Shown piece after piece: positions 1 through 11,662 of a DNA stretch of 64,000 nt (its first letter is position 1; every line of letters starts with the position of its first letter). The notes under the pieces were generated by a model. It did no database searches and was not told the DNA's origin. It saw nothing but the letters and a program-made list of their open reading frames with translations. Both the position numbers and the translations under genes were made by a program. This DNA is from Dasypus novemcinctus (taxonomy: Eukaryota > Chordata > Mammalia > Cingulata > Dasypodidae): assembly GCF_030445035.2 (NCBI RefSeq), contig NC_080676.1, positions 12,624,940 through 12,688,939 on the forward strand. The letters are read 5' to 3'.

Positions 1-2766
1 TGGCAAATGTCTGTATTTTTGTTTAACAGACTTAAATTGAAAGTATGAAAGTGTTTTGATAAGCAGTTCCTTGTAAAGTAGTATTATATTTACAAAACAC
101 ATTTCATAATTTTTCCCTTTTATCATTTGATTGCCCTGATGAAAATGGTGGTACAAATATTATTCCAGTTCCTTGGTGGTGTAACTTTGCTGTAGTCATA
201 TAGTTAATGAAATGCAGAGGTGGAGGTAGGCCTCAAAATGTTACATTTGTAGTAAAAGTCTGTTAACTTCTTCTTTGGGTTGTCCCTAACTTAATTAAAA
301 AACAAAACAAAAACATATATATATATATATATGTATATTAACAGAAAAGTAAATATAAGCTAATATTTAATTTTAAAAACCTGACATACATCTTTTTATG
401 GTGTACATTAAAGCATGATTAAAAGCCTGAACAATTAAAGTGGAGTGCCTCCAATCCATTTAGAATTGAAACTATTTAAGTTTAAAGCCTCTTTCCTTCA
501 ATTGAAAAGTACTTGAACATATTTTTTCCATTGAAAATAATTCATTAAGATACATTCTCTTTCAGATTACTTTAAACTTTGTACTTGTGGTTCTAGCTAA
601 TTTTAAGATTAATTTTTAAGTTTTCCTTTTAAATGATAAAATGTAGGCCTTTACAGTAAACTGCTGAGGTTTATGAACTGAGTTTTATGAACTGTGGGAG
701 TTTGGTAATCAGGAAGTAAGAACTTGTTTTTCTAATTGCTTGATATATGTAACAAATCCAAGCTGTAACTTTTTAAAATTTTGTCTTTCGAATACTTCAG
801 ATACTGGTTGACCATGGTAATTTGGTTCTAAGTCAAAATTGCTTTAAGTACAATTTTAAAATATTTTGGTTTCTTTTGAACGTTTTCTTTGTAATATGAA
901 TTCTGTTCATATTAATGAAATCTGACTTGTTTGATTATACAATGAAAAAATATTTCTTGTCACATCAGCAGTGGTATGAATTCCTTTTTTAAAGTTCTTC
1001 CAAAAGATTAGGTAGCAAACTATGAAAGAATTGTGGTGGCTTCCTTACCATGAGGTGTAACAGGATTTTAGTTAATATTGTCGAAAATCACTATGAGCAT
1101 ATAGTTGGTCAGTGTGATGTTTGTTCATATACTATTTTAACCTCTTCTACTAGGGACTTGTGCAATGAAGTGTAGATTTGGCTGTCATTTGCAGTTGGAA
1201 AGGCTTCCGGACCAAGAAGGCATTTGTACATGTGCACTTGTTGTCAGGGTTCCTGTCTCCTGTTGTCAAAAAAAACATTTTATTTTCATAAAGATATGTT
1301 TGTATCTGTTCTACAGTATGACATGTGACTAATACAGGGGAGTTTTTTGTTTTACTTTTTGCATGATAAACTATAAGCATATAATATCACACGTTTACTT
1401 ATTTAGTGCTTTCAGTTTTTATATTGGGAACTTTATACATAAATGCTTCTGATAACAGTTAAATCTTTCATAATCACTTTATCTAATTAAATTTCAAATT
1501 TCTGAGGTAATCAGAAATAGAAATATGAATATTTAATTAAGAAATTTTAAGTCAGAAGGAAAAGTTCCAGAATTAGTATGTGGTTAGCAAAAAGTTTTTG
1601 AACCGCACAATGGAATGAGCACTCCATCATTTTTCACTATGTCCAAAATAAATAAAAAATTCTCATTACAAGACTGAAATTTGCTTACCTCTAATTCTTA
1701 AAGAATCAGTAGATATTGTGAGTTAAAATTGAATCAATTCATTTACTGTATTAAAAGTTCTGTAATATGTATAAATTTTTCCTTTAATGTTTTGTCCACA
1801 ATTACAGATATTAAAATTCAAAAGAAAAGGTTATATGTACAAAAAACAAGGGCAGTTATTGTGCATTGAAATGGGGCACAGATGAAAATGATGAGATTTT
1901 GGATGAAAAAAAATTCTTTTTTGTTTTAAAGTTGGTAATTTTAAAGTGGAGATACTGCTTTGATTTGATGATTTTTTTAAAGCTCAGTAAAATTAATATT
2001 ACTAATTTTCTTAAAGGTCTAAGAATAAAAGCCTCATTTCTAGCCTTTTTAATGTGTGGAGTATTCAGTATTTTAGCAGTGGAAGCAGTCTGCATTTATA
2101 TTCTGTAGTGTTTTGTTTTATTTTGTCTCAAAATTATACATAATAATGTCTTCCCAGTCTGCTTCCACTTCCCTCCAGTGGTTATGTGAACAGCATCTTT
2201 CATAATTTTTACTTTCCCACTCAAGGAAAGATGGTAGCAGAGAAAAAGGCTCATAAAACATACTTTCTTCTGGTCCTGGGATTTTATCCATTAGAAAACA
2301 TTACTAAGATTAGGAGAATAAATAATTTTGAGACTGAGCCAGGGAGAACAGAAAATATAGTGACAGTGAACAAGGAAAGAAGACAGACTTGGATCAAGGG
2401 TGCTTGGAAGGGAGGTTGATAGGATACCATCAGATTGCTCACGGAAAACTTTGGGTGTAGGCTTAAAAGATAACTCCCAGGAATCCTTCCCTGGCTTCTG
2501 TCCTTGCCCTCTTCTGGACTAGGTAAGGCCCCTATTAAATGCTCCCTTGGGACCTACACTCCTTCTTAAGTAACTAACACTAATGTATAGTTCTCTAAAA
2601 AAATTTTTTAGGGTCATAGTAATAAAGCATATCTCTAGTGAATTATTTGATACAGTGAGAAAATCCTGAGTTCATAACTAGTAGCAATCTCTACTAAGAG
2701 GATCTGGGGATACACCTCCGATATTTTGATCAGATCTCTTATAATATTAAGAACATTCTTTTGTAG
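1..2766 (+). other. DIPK2A: DIPK2A intron (3' part)
   Basis: This AT-rich stretch ends in a splice acceptor: a T-rich tract and TTGTAG, with the AG at 2765-2766, directly before coding sequence. It is intronic because the following exon opens in frame in the middle of the protein and the residues before it are not found here. A short AT dinucleotide run lies at 315-338. Open frames of 70-80 codons at about 1.1-2.4 kb resemble nothing I recognise and look like chance. I see no exon or RNA gene. The upstream donor and exon 1 are outside the window. Confidence 0.8.
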
Positions 2767-3070
2767 AGTTTTCCATCTGATGAAGGTTGGCCATTTGCAA
2801 AATACCTTGGAGCTTGTGGAAGAATGGTGGCTGTAAATTATGTTGGAGAAGAACTGTGGAGTTACTTTAATGCACCATGGGAAAAACGAGTCGATCTTGC
2901 TTGGCAATTGATGGAAATAGCAGAGCAGCTCACAAATAATGACTTTGAATTTGCACTCTACCTCCTGGACGTCAGCTTTGACAATTTTGCAGTTGGTCCT
3001 AGAGATGGCAAGGTAATCATTGTGGATGCAGAAAATGTTTTGGTTGCTGACAAAAGATTAATTAGACAAA
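2767..3070 (+). CDS. DIPK2A: DIPK2A internal coding exon (partial CDS)
   Basis: This exon encodes 101 residues of divergent protein kinase domain 2A, a secretory-pathway (Golgi) and secreted protein of the FAM69/DIPK group. It opens in phase 0 after the TTGTAG acceptor, begins SFPSDEGWPFAKYLG, and ends one base into a codon at a consensus GTAAGT donor (3071-3076). The reading frame matches my knowledge of the vertebrate protein throughout. Residues 67-73 of the exon (LDVSFDN) sit where a kinase catalytic loop would be. Residues 86-89 (VDAE) sit where the metal-binding DFG-like motif would be; this assignment is an inference from family layout. The ATG at 2824 is internal methionine, not a start, because coding similarity continues upstream to the acceptor. 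The split codon joins cleanly to the exon at 6839. I see no frame break. Confidence 0.95.
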
Positions 3071-3312
3071 GTAAGTATGTAACTTCTAGATTTGTTTTTG
3101 TACTTATTTTTTCCTCTGTCAAAATAATGTTTACAGTCATATAAATCAAGCCTGTTATTGCCTCCTTAGATAGCAACCTTTTGTCTTTCTTGGCTTTACT
3201 TGAGCAACATCAGTAAACAAATACATTATACTTGTACTCTCAGTTAACACTATTTCTCCATATACAGTGAAATATCCTTTGCGTTCTAATGGATACAAAT
3301 ACACTACATGTT

Positions 3313-3341
3313 TGTGTGTGTGTGTGTGTGTGCGTGTGTGC
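3313..3341. repeat. (GT)n microsatellite
   Basis: About 14 GT units with one C interruption lie inside the DIPK2A intron. Length polymorphism would be expected. Confidence 0.9.
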
Positions 3342-4094
3342 ATGTATATACATTTTACATATGGCATGCTTTGTTCTGTGGCTTAGGATCTAATGGAGAA
3401 TTACGTTTTATATAGTTAGAGGCTACCAGAGAGACTCTACTGTTCTCCTGGAAGCCTTACTGTATCATGTACTAGTCTGTGGGACCTTCTATAGTCAGGC
3501 TCTACAGTGAAGGCTAGGTTTTTGTTTTTAACCATTTGGATAATTCCTTGCACTGCAGTTCTGACTTGGTTTGACATTCTGATTATCACATCTCATCCAA
3601 ATCCTTCCTCTCCATTTATTGGTGAGCTTTTCATAGGACATGTGGGCAGGGTTTCTGAAGTATTTTGAAAATGAAATGCCATAGGAATTTTAAACTATCA
3701 AAGACAAAGCCTGTAGTTCTATAAGCGATCCAGCCAGGAAAAGAAACTGAACGGCTGTTGCTCCATCGTGAGGGCCTTATATTTTCAATCCCCTCCCATC
3801 TCACCATGAGGATCTTCTGATTAACGGAAACCAAAGATTTGTGGCACCTGAGGGATGTGGTGAATGCGACAATAATATATTCAGTTGACAATTTTTGCAT
3901 GATTTCAGCATCGTCCTGTTAAATACTTGGTTTTACCTAATGCCTTACTCTGATTCCCTACTCACCAAACTGCTTTCTAATTATATCTTGACTTTCCATG
4001 TAGATCCTTCCGTAGGGAGTGAATGCCCTGCTTGAGTGTTTGGTTCCCCACTGACCTCTCCATACATCTGTGAATGTTGTGGCAGCTTACATCT

Positions 4095-4185
4095 TTTCAA
4101 AGCTTATACCTTTGCTTTACTTTTCAAGGTATATAATTCAGTGGTTTTTGATATTTTTGCAGAGTTGTGCAAATTGCCTAAACTT
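4095..4185 (-). mobile_element. Ancient L1 fragment
   Basis: The stretch around 4133-4170 (TATATAATTCAGTGG, then GAGTTGTGCAA) matches the recognisable motif of old mammalian L1 elements read in antisense. A second copy of the same motif occurs at 25382-25495. The boundaries are vague. Confidence 0.45.
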
Positions 4186-4565
4186 TTAAAATTTTCGTTT
4201 CAGAGTTAAAAAAAATTTTAATCCATTTTAAAAACATTCCTGAAATACATTAGTTTTATACCAACTAATTCCTGACCTTGCGTGAATCCATTCAAATAGC
4301 TTCTGTAGTCTTGCAATGATTTTGTGAGCATTGCTCCAGTGTCTCATGGTGTGATTATCCAAATAGCCACTTTGCAGAAGGCCCTATCTGTTCATTCACC
4401 CTCTTTATTCCTCTTTCAAGACCTTTATTTTTTTCTACACAGGAAATTGAGGTTGTGCTTAGCTTCATCCTAGTCCTTCTTTCCTTTATCATCTAAATCC
4501 AGCTAAAATAACACCCATTCAGCTCAGTTATCTTCTTCCCACCCTCTCCTTAATATCCATCAACT

Positions 4566-4973
4566 GGGAAGCAGACTTGGCCCTGTGGTTAGGGCATCTG
4601 TCTACCTCTACCACATGGGAGGTCCACGGTTCACACCCTGGGCCTCTTTGACCCGTGTGGAGCTGGCCCACGCGCAGTGCTGATGCGCACAAGGAGTGCC
4701 CTGCCATGCAGGGGTGTCCCTGCGTAGGGGAGCCCCACGTGCAAGGAGTGCGCCCCGTAAGGAGAGCTGCCCAGCGCGAAAGAAAGTGCAGCCTGCCCAG
4801 GAATGGTGCCACACACACGGAGAGCTGACACAACAAGATGACGCAACAAAAAGAAACACAGATTCCCGTGCCGCTGACAACAGAAGCAGACAAAGAACAC
4901 GCAGCAAATAGACACAGAAAACAGACAACTGGCGGTTGGGGGGAGTAAATAAATAAATAGATAAATAAATAAA
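4566..4973 (+). mobile_element. DAS-type SINE, long monomer
   Basis: A tRNA-derived head carries A-box-like (TGTGGTTAGGGC) and B-box-like (GGTTCACACCC) segments. A GC-rich body of about 300 bp and an A-rich (AAAT)n tail follow. The copy is flanked by a near-perfect target-site duplication: AATATCCATCAACT at 4552-4565 and AATATCATCAACT at 4974-4986. It is nearly identical in layout to the copies at 10391, 23954 and 55390. DAS SINEs are known from armadillo and are mobilised by LINE-1 in trans. Long antisense open frames across it are by-products of the GC-rich body. Confidence 0.9.
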
Positions 4974-5229
4974 AATATCATCAACTTTTACCCCGTCCCT
5001 TGAGCAATATGTATAAGATACACGTACCCCCACTTTAAAAACAAATAGTATCCAACTACTACTTAAAGTAATGCTATATCTCTTGCTTTTCCTTGTCTGT
5101 CAACTGTTTTTCCAAGTATTGCTTGCTCTGTTTTTACTTCCTCAACCTCTATCCATTACTTAATCCATTAAAACATCACTTAGATTTCTGCCTTGCCATT
5201 GGAAACACCTAATCGGCAAATTCATGATG

Positions 5230-5865
5230 TGCCTTGGATTAGTAACAATTTGAAATTCTTTCTTCGTTTGCCTTTCTTCAGTTCCTCATATAGTTACTTT
5301 TTTAAAAATTTAAATCTGGTCTTGTCATTCTTGTTTAATGCTTTTACTGACTCTGCATTGTTCTAGTAAAGTCTGAGCTCCTTACCATGGTTTAATCTGT
5401 GTGATTTGGCCCTGCTCTGCTTCATCTTTAATGCTCTTCTGCCCATTGCTCTCGATGCTTGAGCTGCAATGGACTTTTGGTTTCTTGAACAAACCTTTCC
5501 TCCTGGACTTTGCTACATGCAGTTAGTTCCCTCTGCCTAGAATGCCTCCTCTCTCCTGCATTTACAGCTAGCTGCTTGTCCTTCAAGCCTCAGCTAAATG
5601 CTACCTCCTAAGGAGATTCACCTTTCCAGACCAACATTTCTAACAGTAGAAAGATTTGTTTCCTTTGTAAATCTTTCTACTTTTAGAAACTCGTTTTTCC
5701 TTCATAGCGTTTTTCACATTTTGTGACATGTTTATTTACTTGTTTAATGGTCCGTTTCACACTCGATTATAATCTAGGACCATCTGTTATCTGTTTTGTT
5801 TATTATATACCTTTGCTGCCCCAGAGTAGATATTCCAATAGTTATTTACTAAATGAATGAGTTTC
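5230..5865 (+). mobile_element. L2 LINE 3' region
   Basis: The order of motifs matches the L2 consensus: a segment around 5385-5415 (CTCCTTACCATGG, TTTGGCCCTGC), then GTTCCCTCTGCCTAGAATGCC at about 5527, CTTCAAGCCTCAGCTAAATG at about 5582, and an end resembling the L2 terminus near 5830-5860 (ACTAAATGAATGAG). It is ancient and diverged. Confidence 0.7.
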
Positions 5866-5889
5866 TTTAATTTCTTTCACTGACTTCTC

Positions 5890-6705
5890 CTTTGCCATTT
5901 TGAACATACTTTCTTATACATGTTTATTCATTCCTTTGACTCCCATCAAGTAAAATATGTGCTGATGGGTTTTAAATATGTGTACTGTACCTCTGACCTC
6001 AGATATGTTCCAAATCTATATTTCTAGTTGCATTTATGATATGCCCACACGAATACCACATAGTTATTGTATAGTTTCTTTAATCTCCTGCCCACTAAAC
6101 CATATCACTGTTGACCCTGTCACTCTTGATAGTGTCTATCTTGTCATCCAATTAGAACTTTAAATTTTATTCATACATCCACCTGTTAATTTTTATCTCA
6201 AATGTTTCTCCAATATGGCTTTTCTTTCTGAGCCTTCTTTAGTGGTTGTTATCATTAGTCCCTCCAGTCTTCAGCCCAGATAAAACTTTCTGTAAAGCAA
6301 ATTTTCATCACCACATAAGGTACAACCTATTTCTCCAGCCTCCCTAAGAATCTGTCTCACACTCCAGCCACAGTGAACTCATTGTTATCAAGACTAGCTG
6401 GACCCTTAGTCCATGCCTTTGCACATACTGTACCCTAGTCTAGAAGGCTCTTTTCCCTGTTTCTTTTTAGACTTGCTCATCTTTTCAGACCTAAATCAGG
6501 TGTTCTGTTCTGTGCAACCTTCTGTAGGCCAGGTGGAGTTGCTCTTGCTTCCTCTCTACTCCCCTGTCATTGTGTCATACCACTGCATGGTACTTCCCAT
6601 GTATGATGGAAAGTCTCCTGTTATATTGAACCCTTTAGCAGTTGAGATCATATCTCATCCTTTTTCTGACATTGCTGGAGCCCAATTAATATTTCTGTGA
6701 GTTAG
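5890..6705 (+). mobile_element. L2 LINE 3' region, second copy
   Basis: This is a second, more diverged L2-like stretch in the same orientation. It shows the 'atgcctttgcacatactgt' type motif at about 6413 and the end-type segment near 6680-6700. It may be a separate insertion or a continuation of a rearranged L2. Confidence 0.55.
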
Positions 6706-6838
6706 TACTTAGATGTTTCAAATTATAATACCGTTTCAAGACCATATACTGTTATGCCAATTGGTGAAATGTTATATTTTTGGAAGCAATGAAACCTCTT
6801 AAGTATATTTTTCTCTTTCTTCTTTTCTCCTTTCACAG

Positions 6839-7170
6839 ATAAACCTGAAAACTGGGATGTATGGTACGAAAGCAAATTTGATGACTGTGATAAGGAGGCT
6901 TGCTTATCATTTTCAAAAGAAATTCTTTGTGCTCGTGTCACTGTGGACCACAATTATTATGCCATTTGTCAGAACCTCTTATCCAGACATGCCACCTGGC
7001 GTGGCACCTCTGGAGGACTCCTTCATGATCCACCAAGTGAAATTGCCAAAGATGGCCGACTAGAGGCCCTGCTGGATGAGTGTGCCAATCCAAAGAAGCG
7101 CTATGGCAGATTCCAGGCTGCTAAGGAACTGCGTGAATATCTAGCACAATTAAGTAACAACGTGAGGTAG
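6839..7170 (+). CDS. DIPK2A: DIPK2A last coding exon (C-terminus and stop)
   Basis: This exon completes the split codon (A from 3070 plus AT at 6839-6840 gives Asn), then encodes 109 more residues and a TAG stop at 7168-7170. The encoded C-terminus starts KPENWDVWYESKFDDCDKEA, is Cys-containing (Cys in DDCDKEAC, EILC, ICQN and DECAN), and ends LAQLSNNVR. This matches the C-terminus of DIPK2A as I know it. Together the two exons supply 211 residues. The vertebrate protein is about 430 residues, so roughly the first half must come from exon 1 outside the window. The cysteines are consistent with a disulfide-bonded secretory-pathway protein. The acceptor is a strong pyrimidine tract plus CACAG. 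No frameshift or stop interrupts the frame, so the gene looks intact here. Confidence 0.95.
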
Positions 7171-9690
7171 TCTATGATGAACTTTTTTCTTTCCCTTTCT
7201 CCATTTAAATAGCACTGGCTAAAACTAAACCACCAAAAACTATCTGGAAAAACAAAATATGGAAGTATTACATTTGGAGGATGATAAATTTGCACTGATC
7301 TTATGTTAACATCTATTAAAGCTATTAAAGTAAGACATTACTTCAAAAATCACATGATGCTTCTGCAAATAAATATGTTCTTACTTTGGAGACGAGCTAT
7401 TGTTGACTGTTCCCTCCCTTCCTCCCCAATGCCTGAGTGGATTAATGAATAATGTTAAGCTATTGGAAATGAGTCTGATAGTTGTATTGGCTTGTGTATC
7501 AAAGGGTACTCATACTTGACATAGTTTGCATTATTGTCATGATTTTGTGAATCTCTTGCATTTACTCTGAATGTCAAGTTAGATGGGTCTGTTTTATAGG
7601 CCACTTTTTTTCCTTTCAATGTGTGGGGTTTTTCCATTTTTATGTTTTATTAAATTTTATACATTCAGGTTATTGTAGTTCATTTACATTTTGCAAGTTT
7701 TCATTCAATGCTATGTGGTACATATTTACTGCTAGGGCAGGATTCCTATGTTTACTGTCTTTTTTTCTGAAAGCTGAGTATTTTATTATGTAAATAATTT
7801 TCCCCACGCTGTGTGATGTCACCATTGCATGAGATTATTTCAGGTTAAGTTACATCTTTTTATGCCAATAATTATAGCTGTACACTGAACATAAAGTTGG
7901 GCATATGTTGCAAATATCATTTTGTCTTTTACTAAAGACTTTAATAGGAGTATACTAGAAATCTACACCTTGACATTAATTTGGTTCAGAAAAAAATATA
8001 ACCCAATACTTTTTAAATGCTAACTAATCCAATAGAGTAATGCATATGCCAAAGAAATATTAGACTTAATAACATGTCAGATTTTAAAATAAAATTGATC
8101 ACCTACTTAACTCTTGTTATCCCACATTGAATACTTTTAACTCTTTCCTTATTTAATCCGTATCTCCCTGTTTATTCTTGATGTTAAAAAGTTAATAAGC
8201 TACTTCCTTTAAAAATATGTAACTTAAAGATAGTGACTACCTTTTATTTGGTAGTTTTGCAAAATTAACATGATATTTATCAATTAATTAACTAAAAATT
8301 TCTTCTCTAAAGTAGATAATTTAGCCAGTCTGCCCTCCCCTTGATCCTCATTACATAGTTGTTTAAGCATCAAACCATCAAATTTTAGGTATGTGGATAA
8401 AAGAGTAATCCAAGTATGGAATCTGTGGGCTCTTTAAAAGATGTTACATCAGTTGCCTATCTTTAATGTAGGTAATATTTTTCTGTTTAAAATTACTTTT
8501 GTTTACAGCAGTGTTTGATGCAGTGTGCAGTGTTTAGTTCTAGACTGACCTTATTTTAAATCAGAAAGTGATTAAAATCTGCACAACCAAAGCCAAGTTT
8601 TTCTCTCCTTTTTTATTCATTCAGTAACTATTTATTGAGTATCAACTCTGTGCCAGGTGCATTACTAGCTGCTACATACCATCTGAATATGACATATGGT
8701 TAAGTAACTTTACAATGATTTTCTAAATATTACTGTAGGTTTTTCTTAAGTTGAACTAGCATTAATTCACTTAGGGTGATGCATTCACACAATTTACTGT
8801 TACGATGGAAACTCAGCCTATAACATCTAACACTAGGTTGCTACAGAAAAGAGAGTAATGAAATCAATAAAGTTAATCCCAATTTAAAACTGGAGGGAAA
8901 AGGTTAAGAGCTCTCTATTTTAAAATACATTGCATTATGTTCATTTTTATACAGCAGGTTATTGCGTTTACCTTCAATGAAATGTTGAAGTGCTAGAAAT
9001 TTTATTAATTTGACTTTTTACAACTTTGGAAAACTTTTGAGGGCACTAGATAAAATTATTTGTCAAACATTTGCATCTTACAACATTAAAAGATACACTC
9101 TCAAAACGGAGCATCTTCTATAACTGAAATATATTCATTACAAACCTTAGAATGCCAGTCACCGAGAGGTTGTCTGTCAGTGATTTATTTAATAAACCTT
9201 TATCTTATTTTTCTTGGAAGAGTGAGTGTGGTTGCAGAATGGGAAGTGAGAAAACACTGCCATCAGCACTTGCTATTAGAGGTAGTTTTTGTAACCACCA
9301 TTTCCCTCCATGAGATTAATGTATGTGATGTCTTTTACCTTTCAAAAAGGTTGAGGAGAAAATAGGAAAAGAATTAGGAATTTAAAATTACAGGGAAAAA
9401 TATGTATGTGAAAAGCAATAAATATTTTGTTCACTTTGCTATCAAGATGTTCACTATCAGATATTTATTATACAGCAGCAATTTATATTTTTAATCATTG
9501 CCCATTAATAGATGCAGTAAAATATTTTTGAATCAGACATTTGGGGTTTGTATGTGCGTTAAAATTGTCTTTTGTACCGTAAGTTACTGTTTAATTTGAA
9601 TATTTTATCAAAACTGTCTCCCTGTGCCTTTATAATATAAAGTTGTTTCTACAACTTTTAATGATCTTAATAAAGAATACTTAAAGAATC
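7171..9690 (+). other. DIPK2A: DIPK2A 3' UTR (probable extent)
   Basis: This is an AT-rich stretch after the stop codon, free of the young SINEs that are common elsewhere in the window. Canonical AATAAA hexamers occur at 7368, 8088, 8866, 9417 and 9669. The last, at 9669-9674, is the most likely distal polyadenylation signal because recognisable repeats resume soon after it. Shorter isoforms using the earlier signals are possible. A short segment at about 8625-8680 (TTCATTCAGTAACTATTTATTG) resembles an ancient L2/CR1-type remnant. The end position is an inference. Confidence 0.6.
9669..9674 (+). promoter_or_regulatory. DIPK2A: Candidate distal poly(A) signal of DIPK2A
   Basis: AATAAA lies about 2.5 kb past the stop codon, followed within 20-30 bases by A-rich and then mixed sequence. 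It is the last canonical hexamer before the repeat-dense intergenic region. Confidence 0.5.
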
Positions 9691-9849
9691 ACACTTTTCA
9701 GACTGTTAACTTCAAATATCCACATTTTTCTTCACTGTAAAATGAGGTTGTAGATATGATGTCCACCACACCCTGCTTGTGGGTAACTATCTGGTTGACT
9801 TAAATAGAGTCTGTTTTGTTTTCCTATAATAGTGATTTATTTTTAGCTC

Positions 9850-10306
9850 TGATTACTGTTTAAGGGTTCTCCAGAGAAACAGAGCTGACATACGTACGTA
9901 TGTAAACATGATGAGCTTTGTTATAGGAATTGGCTCACACGACCATGGAGACTGGTAAGTCTGAATTCTGTATAGGGCTCCACATTGGGAACTCTGATGA
10001 AGGTTTTGATGCACTCCCTAGGAAAAGCTGGCTGGCTGAAGCAGAAATAGAAATCCTTCTTTTTGACTGCTGAAGTCATCATTTCTCTCTTTAAGCCCTT
10101 CAACTGATTGAATGAGACTTCTCTCATTGCTTAAGGCAATCTCCTTTGTTGATTATAGATGTGTAATCAGTCATACATGCAATCAAATGACTCATGACTT
10201 AAATTCACAGAATACCCTTTTAGCAACAATCAGACCAGTGCTTGCCTGTCCAGACAACTGGATACCAAAATCTATCCAAGTTGACACACGAAATTAACCA
10301 TCATAG
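9850..10306 (-). mobile_element. MaLR/ERVL-type LTR-like interspersed repeat
   Basis: The plus strand reads GGTTCTCCAGAGAAACAGAG at one end and TTGACACACGAAATTAACC at the other, with GGAATTGGCTCACACGA inside. These are hallmarks of a common mammalian LTR-like repeat read in antisense. I do not assign a subfamily. No coding capacity is visible. Confidence 0.55.
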
Positions 10307-10390
10307 CTACCAAATGGGATTTTAAAAAATAGGTTTATTATAGAAATTTTGTATAATTGTATAGATCCCAGCTTCAAAAATTAGCAACAT

Positions 10391-10799
10391 GGCGGTGAAC
10401 TTGGCCCAGCGGTTAGGGCCTCTGTCTACCATGTGGGAGGTCCGTGGTTCAAACCACGGGCCTCCTTGACCTGTGTGGAGCTGGCCCACGTGCAGTGCTG
10501 ATGCGCGCAAGGAGTGCTGTGCTATGCAGGGGTGTCCCCGCATAGGGGAGCCCCACGTGCAAGGAGTGTGCCCTGTAAGAAGAGCCGCCCAGCGCGAAAG
10601 AAAGTGCAGCCTGCCCAGGAATGGTGCTACACACACGGAGAGCTGACACACAAGATAATGCAACAAAAAGAAACACAGATTCCCGTACCGCTGACAACAA
10701 CAGAAGCAGACAAAGAAGACGCAGCAAATAGACACAGAGAACAGACAACTGGGGTGTGGGGAGGGGAGGGGAGAAAAAGAAAGAAATCTTTAAAAAAAA
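10391..10799 (+). mobile_element. DAS-type SINE, long monomer
   Basis: This is a full-length copy with a tRNA-like head (CAGCGGTTAGGGC, then GGTTCAAACCAC), a GC-rich body and an A-rich tail. A perfect 15-bp target-site duplication AAAAATTAGCAACAT lies at 10376-10390 and 10800-10814. The exact duplication and high similarity to sister copies indicate a fairly young insertion. Confidence 0.92.
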
Positions 10800-10814
10800 A
10801 AAAATTAGCAACAT

Positions 10815-11222
10815 ATGACCAAACTTGTTTCACCCATACTCCTATCTACCTGACCTGTTCTTTTTGAAGCAAACGAGATATCATGTCATTTTATTAATGT
10901 ATACATATTAGGCATTTTTCCCCCAACAAAACTACAATAACATTTCACATCTAAAAAATTAATAATTTCTCAGTATCACCAAAGCAGGGAAAGTCTTACA
11001 CTGGGGTTTTCCCAAATGTTCAGGATCCTACTGAGGGGATTCTCACTATATAGATGGGGCAATCTGATCATCATTAAGGATCTGATATGGATTGAAACAC
11101 AATAAATATGTGTTTCCAAAACAAGTCATATTGGTCACCTTTGGAAGTATATTGAAGAATTAATTATTCTGAAAACTAGTAAATTGAAGGAAAAGAAACA
11201 TTCACTCTGCCTTAACTCAGAT
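10815..11222. other. Intergenic, nothing recognised
   Basis: AT-rich sequence with no gene, RNA or repeat that I can identify. Confidence 0.5.
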
Positions 11223-11662
11223 TGTTTTAGTTAGCCAAGCTGCTATGACAAATGCCATAAATAGGTCAGCTTAAACAACAAGAAATTTATTGGCTCGCAG
11301 TTTGAAAAGAAATCTAAAATCTTGATATTGGCAAGGCTTGCTTTCTCCCAAGGATGTGCATTCTGTTGCTGGCTTGCTGGCAGTCCTTGGCATTCCTTGG
11401 CTCTCTTGTTACATGGTTGTGTTGTCATCTTTCTCTTCTGGGAACCCATTGATTTTCAGCTTCTCACTCTGGCTTTCTCAGACCCTGTTTCCTCTCTTTA
11501 TGAGGTCTCCAGTAATCTAGATTTAAGGCTACCTTGCTTCAGTAGGCCGTATTTTAAACTAAAAATAACATCCTGTTTACCCTGGATTCACACCCACGAG
11601 GACATGGATTAAGATTAAGTACCTGTCTAAATTGGGACACATAATTCAATCTACCATGATAA
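11223..11662 (-). mobile_element. LTR-like element (MaLR/ERVL type)
   Basis: The plus strand starts TGTTTTAGTTAGCCAAGCTG and ends ...CAATCTACCATGAT, i.e. an LTR read in antisense. It carries the internal T-rich/CTCT block typical of this group. It is related in plan to the copies at 44098 and 50473 but more diverged. Open frames of 60-96 codons in it are not supported as genes. Confidence 0.55.

Larger units (their letters stand above)
3071..6838 (+). other. DIPK2A: DIPK2A last intron
   Basis: The intron is bounded by a GTAAGT donor at 3071 and a pyrimidine-rich CTTTCACAG acceptor ending at 6838. It contains a GT microsatellite, a piece of old minus-strand L1, one DAS SINE and two L2 stretches, listed separately. 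The parts at 3350-4090 and 4190-4550 show no element or exon that I can recognise. Confidence 0.9.

Noticed and set aside
2824-2826. ATG at 2824 as a translation start
   Set aside because: The coding frame and protein similarity extend upstream to the splice acceptor at 2766, so it is an internal methionine.
3071-3144. Extension of the DIPK2A frame past 3070
   Set aside because: A consensus GTAAGT donor lies at 3071, the split codon is completed at 6839 with the expected protein continuation, and the read-through residues are hydrophobic noise.
4566-4640. tRNA genes at the DAS SINE heads
   Set aside because: A- and B-box-like segments are present, but the cloverleaf is degraded and each head continues into a SINE body with an A-rich tail and duplications.
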